Source: Symsagittifera roscoffensis (taxonomy: Eukaryota > Xenacoelomorpha > Acoela > Convolutidae). From it: DNA of 64,000 nt. The notes under the pieces were generated by a model. It saw nothing but the letters and a program-made list of their open reading frames with translations. It was not told where the DNA came from and did no database searches. The position numbers and the translations under genes were made by a program. Shown here in pieces: positions 1 through 10,000 of the stretch. The stretch's first letter is position 1. Each line of letters starts with the position of its first letter. Where the stretch lies: assembly GCF_963678635.1 (NCBI RefSeq), contig NC_087064.1:31906369-31970368 (forward strand). The letters are read 5' to 3'.

Positions 1-949
1 TTATAATGGATTCTAACAAAACATATTCATGTGTTCGATCTCTTTAGGCGACGAAAAGTAAAAAAACTTTCCTTTGTTTTGGTAAATAAATTCGTGAAAA
101 AATGAAGTTGTCATGATGAAATGAAATTTTGTCACCCTTTTAATTGAAATCTGTAATCCTTTGAAAAATGAAAACTGTCTCATGCAAGATATTCATCTGA
201 TAAAACTTTGAAGTTTGAAAAAACCAAAAAATATTAGTAAATGTTTTCTGGATATCAACTTATCTCGTTCATCAGTTTTCGTTTTACTGATACGCTGGTT
301 TAGTGACCTAGCACTACTTTCAACATCATCAGCCCTTCTGAACTATTTTGTAGGGAGGATTTTTACTTGGGGCCTTCATTGGTAACTTAATTAACATCCC
401 GTTTTTCTTAGTAATATCAATCTAATGTCGTTTTATCAATTTAGTTATATTTTTTTCAATAATCAGTGGGTTAATTTTTTAAAAACAAAGTATTTTTCAA
501 TGTTAAATTTTGAAACTGAAAAAGTTGATACAGCGTTTTGAATTAACAGTTGAAACAAACAAAATAATATTTCTTTTACTAGGATACAGGAGGGAAAAAT
601 TTGCCTAAGTTATCAGAATAACTTTACAAGTTCTCTTTCAGTTTTGACAAAAAAATTATTCAAATCTAGAAACAACCAAGTTTACTCAATATTTTCAATC
701 AAATTTTTGATAAATTTGAAAACAACCTCAAAGAGACTATTGTAAAATTTGATTTTTTTTTAAGCAGCAAATTTTAATTGGACTACCGTTGACAAAAATT
801 AACGCAGGTTTTTCAATTTTTTGATGACTTTCGTGAGGAACACACTAACCGTTTTAGATTCGCTAATTTCTCACATTTAGGATACTTTTTGTGGAAAAAA
901 ACGACTAGTAAAATATCAATTTGTAGTTGTTAAAACCTGTATATCTTAC
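1..949. other. Non-coding sequence downstream of exon 4 (intron, left edge)
   Basis: No exon is seen here. From about position 140 it can be aligned by eye, with many gaps, to 59380-60037, which lies in the same position relative to the paralogous exon. A shared block starting TTATCTCGTTCATCAG occurs near 258, 59455 and 63679. It is most simply intron 4 of the minus-strand gene, whose later exons would lie left of the window. Confidence 0.5.
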
Positions 950-1080
950 CATTAAGAAATTTAGAGGCTTGCTTTCATTTTTGTAGTCTGTCAGCATGGC
1001 CAAATACTTGTCAGGCTTAATCATCTTATGCAGGAGACCGAATAGCATGTACTTGCTGACCTGATTAGAGCAACAGTCAC
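950..1080 (-). CDS. Exon 4 of a secreted-protein gene, family not recognised
   Basis: A 131-bp exon bounded on the minus strand by ...TTCTAG (acceptor) and ATG|GTAAGA (donor). The only open frame begins with two bases of a split codon, then reads DCCSNQVSKYMLFG and ends NFLM at a codon boundary. The split codon is completed by the single leftover C of exon 3 (C+GT = Arg), so phase agrees. It holds a Cys-Cys pair and an NES glycosylation sequon. A paralogue with identical length and splice sites lies at 60038-60168. It differs at about nine of 43 residues with no indels, while the surrounding intron has diverged heavily, which argues for real coding constraint. I do not recognise the family. 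The gene continues left of the window. Confidence 0.75.
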
Positions 1081-2198
1081 CTAGAACAAAAATCTTGTAG
1101 ATATAAAATGAATTCAGTTAAAACGTTTAATCAGGAGGGAACAAATCTTGCGCAAATTCAGGCACCTCAAAACTACTAGGTCATTTAAATTATGCAAAAA
1201 TCGGTCATAGTTTGAAATTTGAGGTCGAGGTTTTGTCAATAAAATGACAGTATGATTCAAAACACTAGGAATTCAGGCTGGTAATTCACAAGACCAAACA
1301 CTAAAGTGGCGTTGTAATGATGATTTTATATAATCTTATATGATCTTATAAAATCTTATTTAATCTTAAGGATATCATTTGTAGTCAGCAATTTGAGAGA
1401 AAAAAGATATCTAGGAAACTACTTAACTTCAATTGAACTGGAACTTAAATGGAATAATTTTATTCATTCCGGATTGACTTGCATATAATGAAAATGTTGG
1501 TGATTTAATGACATATATGAAGCCTATGAAAAATGCTATGAAGCCTATGAAAGAAGCATACTATTCAAGTTAAACACAAAAATTTTTGGAAAAAAACTTG
1601 GATAACGACGTAGTAAATTGAAATTAATTTTCAACGACAAAACACTCCATTTTGTTTTGATTTTTAACTCGAAAACAGAAAAAAACGGTTTTTTGTCACA
1701 AAAAGCCTAGCCATGCAATCTCATAAATTCGAAAATGATTTTTTCAACAATTTATTCCTAATCAACAAAAACTCACCAAATTGGTTATCAAGACCTTTAA
1801 TTCATTTTCCAAATACTGATAAAAAACAAATCTCTTGCTAAACTGATGATTTAATTGCTAAAAGAGACTAGTCGTACAATTTTATAATCCCTCTGTCTTT
1901 GCTTTTGATATTTTTTTGTATTGTTAGTTAATATTCACAGCTAAAAGGCATTGGAGCCACATGGTTATGCATACTAAAATAGGTTTTACACGAGTCGAGG
2001 AAAGAATAGTTTTGGATTTCTCAATCTTTTGTTCTATGAAACTTTTCTTTTTATTCAATTGTTTATTTTGAATGGTGATTGATTTCTGCAATCCCGGTTA
2101 GCGGATTCGCTATGTTTTAACTAAAATAAAAAGCTACACCCTGAATGCAAAATTTAGAACGATTATTTAAGGTGTTTTTCAAGGCCTTAAACAATTAC
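1081..2198 (-). other. Intron 3 of the left-hand gene
   Basis: 1,118 bp between exons 3 and 4. The part next to exon 4 (1083-1270) aligns by eye with 60170-60370 beside the paralogous exon. It contains a short tandem repeat at 1320-1372 and otherwise nothing recognisable. Confidence 0.55.
1320..1372. repeat. Short tandem repeat, about 11-bp unit
   Basis: Five imperfect units of the type ATCTTATATA/G follow each other. A simple microsatellite-like run inside an intron. Confidence 0.7.
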
Positions 2199-2377
2199 GT
2201 GGATTGGCAAAGTTGATCATGTTGATGTCCACCCATTGTTCCCGTATGAGCAGTTCGAACCAGGCCTTGGCAGCATGTGGTTCCAGAAGTCCAGAACGAT
2301 TAGAGAAGTTTGGCATAAGTGTGCCTCCAAAGACCCTAGGGTCTGGAGTATGGTATGCATCCAGACAGTACCATTGA
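2199..2377 (-). CDS. Exon 3 of a secreted-protein gene; faint GH31-like look
   Basis: A 179-bp exon. The minus-strand acceptor is ...CTGCATTTTAG and the proposed donor is CAC|GTAATT. The open frame reads QWYCLDAYHTPDPRV, then LMPNFSNRS, AKAWFELL and WVDINMINFANP. It begins with one base completing a codon from exon 2 (AG+T = Ser) and leaves one base for exon 4, so both junctions are in phase. NFS and NRS are N-glycosylation sequons. It is GC-richer than its surroundings. The order MPNF, AKAWF, WVDIN loosely recalls the FPDF, WW, WxDMNE blocks of family 31 glycosidases, but the Glu of that motif is absent, so this is only a suggestion. The plus strand is also open here in two frames; I prefer minus because splice sites and phases fit the neighbouring exons. 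Confidence 0.65.
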
Positions 2378-2752
2378 CTAAAATGCAGATATTATACGGA
2401 CAAAAAAATGTGAAACCACCAACCTCATAACCTCATTTTCAAAAGATGATGTCAATAATAAATAAAAAATACATGACCCGTTTAGCAATACGGTAAACTT
2501 TAATGAACGGTGAAATTTTTACAGAATAAACTAAAAGAGTAACAAAAAGTAGAAAAGAATATCAATGAAGAGTCTTCAATAATTTACATTAACAATTGTC
2601 ATTAACAATTGTTTTCTGAGAGTGAGATCTACATTGAGACGCTTCTTAAGTATGAACATATTCCTGTGATATCAGGTTAAAGACCAAAAAATCTCCAACT
2701 AGTTTTATGGGTTTTTTTTTATTTTAATGGATTTGATGATAGCCGCTTTCAC
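2378..2752 (-). other. Intron 2 of the left-hand gene
   Basis: 375 bp between exons 2 and 3. Contains a 13-bp direct repeat (CATTAACAATTGT twice near 2588-2613) and T- and A-rich tracts; no coding signal. Confidence 0.5.
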
Positions 2753-2894
2753 CTGTGTCTTGCACATGCTGATCCCCGTGGACTGATTGAGTTTGTGATC
2801 CAAAACACCAGCGACTCCCAACTTTCAGTGACTGCAGTTGTCAAGTACCCATGAGGCGTAAATGATGAGCAATATATCTCACAGGACAAAAAGG
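2753..2894 (-). CDS. Exon 2 of a secreted-protein gene
   Basis: A 142-bp exon. The minus-strand acceptor is a good pyrimidine tract ending TTTTTCAG and the donor is CACAG|GTGAAA. The frame takes one base from exon 1 (G+CC = Ala), reads FLSCEIYCSSFTPHGY, then AVTESWESLVFWITN, and leaves AG for exon 3. It has three cysteines. Together with exon 1 it completes a hydrophobic N-terminus ending near Cys, typical of a secretory signal peptide. The opposite strand is open for about 43 codons and ends at a TGA at 2852-2854; I judged that a shadow because the minus-strand exon has both splice sites and matching phase on both sides. Confidence 0.6.
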
Positions 2895-4019
2895 CTGAAA
2901 AATTGAAATATTATGTATCATTCTAAAGTGAGTGGGGGAAAAAACGATAAAGTACACATGACACAGGTCAGTTGATCTCGCTAGCAATTAGCACAGAAAA
3001 ATTTTTGTTGACTTATTTTTCGAGTTTCTAATATCCCGTTTTTTGAAGAAAATGACGGAATACTTATTCTTAGTGTGGCTTTTTATCCAGACCAATTTTG
3101 TCTTCTCAAGGGCGTTTTTGACGAAATATGTTTTCTACCACCTGAAAGGAATCGATGACTTCAGCATAAACTCAAAAAGATGTTTTATCTGCGATCATTT
3201 TTCACTTAGTTTAGGGAGTTTGATTTGATTCTACTTGGACCAATTTATAATAATAAAAGCGCCTACAATGCCAATTTTTTTATTAGCGCATAGCAACTGC
3301 AACAACTTGTTTAAGCTCAGAAAACACAGCAATTGACTTGACCCCTGAAAACCTCAATTTTTTTGAAAAAAGCACTCAACAATTTTCTTCGGGTCTATAA
3401 AATGCCAGCTGTAAACATTAGACCTTCATCACTAAGAAATTTTTAAGCGTGTGAATCTGTTCTGAAAAAAGTGTACTAGAAAAATTAATAATGCGATATG
3501 AAGTTTTTAAAAAAAAAATTTAAAATTAAAGTGCTTTGTTTAGTATGGATTTCTTAAACTCTTGTTTATGATATTTTAATAAAATTAAAAGAATTGGTTA
3601 CAAACGATAAAAACTGGTCGGCTGTTTAGACCCAAAAAAACCGGCAAGAGCTTCATATCTAAAATCGAGATTTTCAGAGATGAGTTTGAATCGGTCGATG
3701 TAAAACATTTGTGATAATTCAAAAAAAATGTTGTTGAAATATGTCCTTGAAAAATTGGACTTTTGAAGAGAAAAAAGTATTTTCAGGATTATTTTTGTCC
3801 ACTAGCATATCTGTGTTTTGTTATTCAAGTCACCAACATCAGCATTTGTCGTATTTTGTTATGGAGTTTTTTCTTTTCTTCAAACATCTTAAACAGCAGT
3901 TGGAAAATAAAGTGAACAAAATTTTCTCATCTTCGAAAAAACTCGTAAGCTTGCTATTGTGAATTCAACAAAACAATATACAGTGACTTTTGTAACAAGT
4001 TTTCTATTCAGCTGTCCTA

Positions 4020-5670
4020 GTTCATTTGCCCTGGAAAAGTAGGACTGAAGGAAGAATTAAACTGAAAAAAAAACTACCCAAGAAAGAGGAAAAAAGATTT
4101 TAAAAAAAATTGAAATATAAAAAATTAGCTCATAGGCATAATTCTGGACTATTGCTTTAAAAAAAACTCCAAAAGTAAATAGTTTTGTGTCAGTTTTCAA
4201 TTCAGTTTGTAAAAAAAAAATTTAAGATGAAAAAATTGATTGAACAAAAACAATTTGGCAGGTCAGTCAAAAAAGAAAACTTCTCTATTTCTTAACCATT
4301 TTTTTCCCATAAATAATTGCATAAATTTTCTCAATTTTTGCAAAAAATTGATTCTTGAATTACTCAATGAAGTCTACAAACCCAAAGAAGTCCCAATTTT
4401 TTGAAACTCTCAGTTTTCTCAAAGATGTCTATGTATTTCGAAAGAGAAGGAGAAGCATTTGACTACAGGCAATTTTCATTTACAATTCTATTATCCAAAG
4501 TGAATGAGCAAAAAATACTCGAAATTTTTTTACACAAAAAAAATAAGCATGTTGCACGCAAGTTGGCTTCTAAAAAAACTTCAATTGATGGGTTAGAATT
4601 TTGATTAATATAAATATTGAGTTTTCAAGCTAATAATTATATTTCCTCTCATTGAACTAGGGTAAGTTGAAGTAAAAAAATGAAGTATGAATTAAACTAG
4701 AAAAGAGTTACTCATAAAAATGGAAAAAATTGAGATATAGAAATGAAATGTTTTAGGAAATAGTTCTGGACCATTGAATTCAAAAAACTCCAAAATCTAT
4801 GAGTAAGAGATTTTGTGTCAGTTTTCAACTTAGTTTGTATCAAAAAAAGTTTTACGATGAAAAAATTGATTGAACGAAAAAAAAATTGGCAGGTCAATTG
4901 GATTTTTCTGCCTGGATAACAAAACTGAAAAATTTGTCTATTGCTTTAAATTCACTTTATTCTAAAATTAATTGAATAAAATTTCCCAATTTTCCAAAAA
5001 AAATGATTCAAAATTTTTTCAAAGAAGTACACCTGCCCAAAGAAGTCTCAAGTTTCACCGAAATTCTCATTTGTCTCTAAGATGTCTGCGTAACTCTAAA
5101 TTATTTTTAAAATTTAAAAGCATTTGACTACAGGCAGTTTTCGTTAACATTGTATTATCTAAACTGAGTGAGCAAAAAAAGTTTTACGATGAAAAAATTG
5201 ATTGAACGAAAAAAAAATTGGCAGGTCGATTGGATTTTTCTGCCTGGATAACAAAACTGAAAAATTTGTCTATTGCTTTACATTCACTTTATTCTAAAAT
5301 TAATTGAATAAAATTTCCCAATTTTCCAAAAAAAATGATTCAAAATTTTTTCAAAGAAGTACACCTGCCCAAAGAAGTCTCAAGTTTCACCGAAATTCTC
5401 ATTTGTCTCTAAGATGTCTGCGTAACTCTAAATTATTTTTAAAATTTAAAAGCATTTGACTACAGGCAGTTTTCGTTAACAATGTATTATCTAAACTGAG
5501 TGAGCAAAAAATTCTGAGCAATTTCAATCTAAAATAAACCAGTATGTTAAGCCTAATTTGATTCTAAGAAGAAAAGTTTCGATTGATGCGGTTAAAAATT
5601 TGAATTATGAAAAAATATCGAGTTTTCAAGTTAAGAGTTATGTTTTTTTTTCTCAATAAACTAGGGTACT
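4020..5670. repeat. Old tandem duplication of a ~650-bp unit
   Basis: The stretch 4020-4670 aligns by eye, with gaps, to 4670-5670 once a later 332-bp duplication inside the second copy is allowed for. Shared landmarks are TTTTGTGTCAGTTTTCAA, GGCAGGTCA, GCATTTGACTACAGGCA and the terminal AACTAGGGTA. Confidence 0.6.
4841..5504. repeat. Tandem duplication, 2 x 332 bp, nearly identical
   Basis: Copy 1 is about 4841-5172 and copy 2 about 5173-5504, read directly from the matching text with a constant offset of 332 (for example CCTGGATAAC at 4911 and 5243). Only a few substitutions were seen, so it is much younger than the 650-bp duplication that contains it. Confidence 0.9.
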
Positions 5671-5687
5671 GTGTGTTTTAAGCTAAA

Positions 5688-5935
5688 ACTTATGAACTAC
5701 TTGCTATTTTCTTATCGAGCCAAATTCATTGCGTAGAAACTATTGCCACAAGATTGCTGAGCAACCATGAATAATGGGGCATCACAAAATTTGATATTCA
5801 GCTCGATTTTATTTTTATTTTTATATGTTAATGACTTTGGGTAAATTGGAGAAACAAAGTTGGAAAAACCAACTATTCAATTCGCGGATGATACAATTGT
5901 AAAGTTCGAAGAAAAAAGATTTTGTTATTTTTTTT
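5688..5935 (+). pseudogene. Non-LTR retrotransposon reverse transcriptase relic, copy 1
   Basis: The plus-strand translation shows the end of a palm domain: GASQNLIF, then FLFLYVND, an in-frame TAA, then PTIQFADDTIV. This matches the GxPQGS...LGPxLFxLYVND...FADDT order of LINE-type (jockey/CR1-like) reverse transcriptases, including the catalytic Asp pair at about 5884-5895. Upstream codons resembling the preceding segment are in a different frame, so it is broken by a frameshift as well as the stop. About 250 bp remain of a protein normally near 900 or more residues. Confidence 0.7.
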
Positions 5936-5960
5936 CTAACACGCATGATACCTTAAAATT

Positions 5961-6212
5961 TGTATCAACTACTTGCTAATTTCTTATTGAACCGAAATCA
6001 TTGCGTAGAAAGTATTGCAACAAAGGTTGCTGAGCAACCTCAGGTAATGGGGCATCACAAAGTTTGATGCTCGGCCCCATTGTTTTCATTTTATATGTTA
6101 ATGATTTTTGGTAAATTGGAGAAACACAATTGGAAAAACCAACCATTCAATTCGCGGATAACACACTTGTAAAATTCACAAGAAAAACATATGCTAATTT
6201 TTTGTCTAACAA
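5961..6212 (+). pseudogene. Non-LTR reverse transcriptase relic, copy 2
   Basis: Tandem copy offset by about 273 bp from copy 1. It reads GASQSLMLGPIVFILYVND, the same in-frame TAA, then PTIQFADNTLV, so one Asp of the FADD pair has become Asn. The better preserved LGP and LYVND blocks here help to identify the family. Because both copies share the same stop and frameshift, the fragment was duplicated after it had died. Confidence 0.7.
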
Positions 6213-7375
6213 GCATGTTACCCTAAAATCTGCATAACCACATTTATCTGAGATCGAATTCTTGATAATTATAGACAAAACAGATATAATAAGGTTTGAC
6301 TAAAACTCAGATTCCCTGGTTTATTCTTTTTGAAAATGAGGAAATCAAATAAAAAATTTCAGCACAATATCAGCGCATTAGTTTGGTCGAAAAATTGCGA
6401 TTGGTAAACGACAGTAATAAGTTATATAAATAAAATGGCTGACAAAATTAGGTCAAAAACTTCTAACTGTGGAATATGCCGTTCATATTGCAGGTTATTA
6501 TATTGCAATCATAGTTATGACTCACCTTAATTATAATAGTGAAAATTTTTTGGACAGATTACAACCAAAAAACGTCAATGGATTGCTTCGTTACAAAAAC
6601 CTGGGAGAAACATTTTGCTTCTTGTGAAAAAGTTTGAAAATGTCGCCTTTCAATTTGAAAAATATCAAACTTACTGCAGAAGAGTTCCTAACAAATTTCG
6701 TTTCCCAAAAAATTTTATTCTGTTCACAAAAAAAAAATTTAAATAGAAAAAAAGTGTAAAAAAAAACCATTCAGAAAACCATCAGATTTTTCCATCGCCT
6801 TAGTTGTGTGTGCCAAAGAAAGGATTGGTTTTCTTAAAACTTGGAAAAGATTTAAAAAAAGTCAAAGTACAAAACCATATTAATAATTACCTGGTATATT
6901 TAAATAATCCAGTTCCTGTTAACAAAAACTTGGGGCTTTAACTCGTATTTTCTAGGTACAAATCTAACGTCCATTTTATATTAGTTCAATTTTATATTTA
7001 TAAGAAGGCAGCCTAGATTGAAATAAACCCCTTAGTTGATTTAAAATCTTAAATCAAAAAGCACTTAGTTTTTTTTGGAAAAAACATGTGTCTGTCAAAA
7101 AAGTGTCGTGTTGGTGACTAATATCTTTTTATCTTCCTAAATTATCATAAATTTTTTCTGTTTCTCAAAATAAAAATTTATATCACAGAGGATCTATCAA
7201 AATCTGGCAGCTGTCTAAGCAAAGTTTGTTCCGACTTATTCTCCCCATTGCAGTTTTAGGTCTTTTTTTTTATTATTCAAGACCGTTTTTTGCGTCGACA
7301 TTTTTCAGGTAGACGCTGTAAATTATATTGTTAATAACAGCGGCGATGAATTAAAAATACAGTTGTACCACTCAC

Positions 7376-7409
7376 CTGCTGTGAAAATAGCAACACCTTG
7401 GATGTTCAT
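7376..7409 (-). CDS. Proposed first coding exon: ATG and signal peptide start
   Basis: On the minus strand an ATG at 7409-7407 opens MNIQGVAIFTA and ends at ACAGCAG|GTGAGT, a near-consensus donor. The leftover G joins the CC of exon 2. The combined N-terminus MNIQGVAIFTAAFLSC has the polar start, hydrophobic core and small-residue end of a signal peptide. An in-frame TAA lies upstream. A competing reading exists: on the plus strand 7309-7440 is open for 44 codons between TTTTTCAG and GTGAGT. Orientation and phase agreement with the other exons favour minus. Confidence 0.5.
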
Positions 7410-8389
7410 CGTTATAACCACTAATTTGTTCTTGCGCTTTGTGAGTAAATATTAGATCAATAAATATTTGACCAGTGCGCTGCATTAGGTTTTAATTGCC
7501 TTTGCAAAGCATTTCATTACATCATAACATCTGCTGATTTTGGCAAACCGATGCCCGCGTTTTCTTTTGATCTACATGCGTTTTTTGACTTGCTAAGAAA
7601 ACCGGTGAAGTCTAGAAATTTTTCAGTATAATCTTTTACGTATAAATTATAATATTATCAGAATGGCGCAAAATCGGAATCAAAATTGGAAAATTGATAA
7701 CATATAAACAAACATTAGCAATACCCCTGAATGTCTAGCAAGGCCATGAGCCGAACAGTTATTGACGCGGAAAAGCTCAAAAATCACAAAAGTTATGCAG
7801 AATAGGTACGTTATGAGACTTATACCTAGTAGACCGCCACCTTGGAGATCAACATATTCCTTCGTGGAAAAGATTTTTTTTTATAGCACATCGGTTTTTT
7901 AAATGTGGTAAAAAAATAAACAATTCAAGACGCTAAAGTCAAACGAGGCAATGGCAAAAAGTGCAAGCTTGCTCGGCTTTCCTGTGCCTACATTCAGCAA
8001 AAGAGGAAATAAGAAATAACCGATAAACTAGACTGCTTTTGGCTGTAACGAACAAGAAGCAAATCTGTTTTTGTTACGGTGACGCCCTTTGCACTCTCAT
8101 CTTTTTGCAGGGTTTTCAAAGCATCTGAGATTTCGAAGCACATCATCTTTTTGCAGGATTTTTGAAGCACCTTTTGCAGGGATTTCACTCCCATTTTTTG
8201 CAGGGATTTCAAACAACATTTCAAAGTCTAATTTTAATTTTGTAACTTTAATTATTTGACAGTTGCTAATTTTGGCTGGCTGTATAACAAATCAATGGAA
8301 TGAAGAGCTAAGGACCCCTAAGTTTTTATCTTTTCTGTTTTGGCTGAAAATTTTCAATTCAATTATTAATTTGATTTCTAAAGCAAACT
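7410..8389. other. Region upstream of the proposed first exon
   Basis: No gene recognised. At 8098-8225 a unit like TTTTGCAGGGATTTCAAA repeats imperfectly four times; this alone creates the 76-codon minus-strand ORF there, which I do not regard as a gene. No convincing promoter element was identified. Confidence 0.4.
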
Positions 8390-8395
8390 TTTCCG

Positions 8396-8547
8396 GTTGA
8401 ATTAAATCCCGGAAATTGTTTTATTTAACCAAACATAACATTATGATCTGTTCAAAAAATCTCAACATTCCGGTAGTCTCATTTTCGGTTTATGGAGGTC
8501 AACCCGGGTAGTATTTCCGGTATAATTAAATCCGGAAATTTAATTCA
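8396..8547. repeat. Inverted repeat with CCGG-type ends
   Basis: GTTGAATTAAATCCCGG near 8396-8412 is matched in inverted orientation by CCGGAAATTTAATTCAAC near 8530-8547. The motif is reminiscent of the ends of the fold-back elements at 12-25 kb (TTAAATTAACCGG), but shorter and different in detail. Confidence 0.5.
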
Positions 8548-8559
8548 ACTTTTCAAAAA

Positions 8560-8769
8560 CGCTCAAAAACCGCTTAAAAACCGCTCAAATCTTGCTTAAA
8601 AAACCGTTCAAAAATCACCGCAAGAAATGAGCGGTTTTTGAACGGTTTTTTAAGCAAGATTTGAGCGGTTTGAGCGGTTTTTCCATAAAAACCGCCCAAA
8701 CCGCTCAAACGGCTCAAATTTTGCTGGAAAACCGCTCAAACCGCCCATATCTTGAGCGGTTTTTGAGCG
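8560..8769. repeat. Fold-back cluster of ACCGCTCAAA units with 36-bp hairpin
   Basis: About a dozen units of CCGCTCAAA or its complement are packed here. Positions 8579-8614 and 8635-8670 are a perfect 36-bp inverted repeat around a 20-nt loop. An outer pair, CGCTCAAAAACCGC near 8560 and GCGGTTTTTGAGCG near 8755, encloses it. It could extrude as a cruciform or form a long RNA hairpin. The 72-codon plus-strand ORF here is a product of the repeat. Confidence 0.85.
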
Positions 8770-8779
8770 TGATCTCGAC

Positions 8780-10000
8780 CCGGGAAGTTATCTCAAATAA
8801 ACAATACGGGGTATTCTGCAATGTTTTAAGGTCCATAGTATCTCGCGCAATAATCAAAATTATATTTGGGCCCTCATAATTAAACTTTGTGATTCATTTT
8901 GCAAAACAAACTACAATGGAACACTCTACAATCTGTGATTTTTTGTGAAAAGTATCACACTAAAAAAATTAAACGATACATGTCTACTGAAACAATCATG
9001 AGAAAACAACGTTGCAAACTACCTCATACTTATTTATGAGAAAGAAATCTATTCGTCCATTGCAAAATATTTTTGATTTCTCAAATTCTTCTCGCTATCT
9101 AGAAATGAAAAGCAAACAGTTATGATTCCTCAAAAGCGTTGAAAACTACGAAAGCTACACAAAAAAAAACATTTTTGTTTGAATTCTTTTTATATGTACC
9201 TAAATTCAAAAATCAATCTAAGAGTATTCAATTTCACAAAATCTTGAAGACTCTTACTTCAAGAAGTGGTTGAGAAGATGAGTGACTTGCATTAGTTTAA
9301 CTATTTTCTTTGATTCTGAAAAATCTAGATACTCAAAACTATTATAAAAAGCCATAATCAATAATAATAAAAAAGAACTAGCATGTGGGTGATTTATTTT
9401 AACTCACAATAGAGCAATGGAATGATGCATAGAGTTTTCTCAGAAATTTTGCGGTTCATAGTGAGTTTCCGGTTTAAACAGATGCTAGTAAAAATGGAAA
9501 ATCTCATAGTTTTTATCACAACTTTTGATAATTGGTAACTTTCGGGTGACAAAGTACATTATTATGAGCTTGCTCAGTTATACTGCACATGATCAGGCAA
9601 AATCAAAACGATGCTTTTAAAATCATAGCATGGAACACTGGTTTATTTAAACTTCAATTCAATATTGAAAACTTTTAAATCAAAAAAGATAGCAGATGAT
9701 GAAAAGACAGTGATGAGTTACTTTTCGACTGGTTGGACAAAAAAACAAAATCATACTTTTTCAAATTAATTGTTTTCCATGCTGATCAAATTTCTTTTTG
9801 ATACTTTTTGGCAAAAAATCAATAGATAACGACGTACAATGACCTTGATGAGTCGAAATACATGTGATGAAGAAAACGGCGAACAGCGCAATCTTTTTAA
9901 GCATAAGTTTCGTTTATGTGCCAATTCAATTCTCAAGTTCATATTTAAGGTCAAAAAATGAGAATTTATTGAGATGACAGATGATGTACATGACCTTAAT
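8780..10000. other. AT-rich non-coding stretch
   Basis: I see no exon-like block, repeat family or mobile element. Only short ORFs with no coding character. Confidence 0.4.

Larger units (their letters stand above)
2895..7375 (-). other. Intron 1 of the left-hand gene, 4.5 kb
   Basis: Long AT-rich intron between proposed exons 1 and 2. It holds tandem duplications at about 4020-5670 and two reverse transcriptase relics at about 5688-6212. The rest (2895-4020 and 6240-7300) shows homopolymer tracts and short spurious ORFs but nothing I recognise. Confidence 0.5.

Noticed and set aside
2236-2430. 64-codon plus-strand ORF
   Set aside because: Starts with TTG and is antisense to exon 3.
2722-2854. 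Plus-strand open reading of 43 codons (FDDSRFHLCLAHADPRG...) ending in TGA
   Set aside because: It overlaps minus-strand exon 2, which has both splice sites and phase agreement with two neighbouring exons; the plus reading has no convincing acceptor.
7309-7440. Plus-strand exon candidate, 44 codons between TTTTTCAG and GTGAGT
   Set aside because: Attractive splice signals, but no partner exon on the plus strand, and the minus strand offers a start codon, signal peptide and matching phase. Kept only as an alternative.
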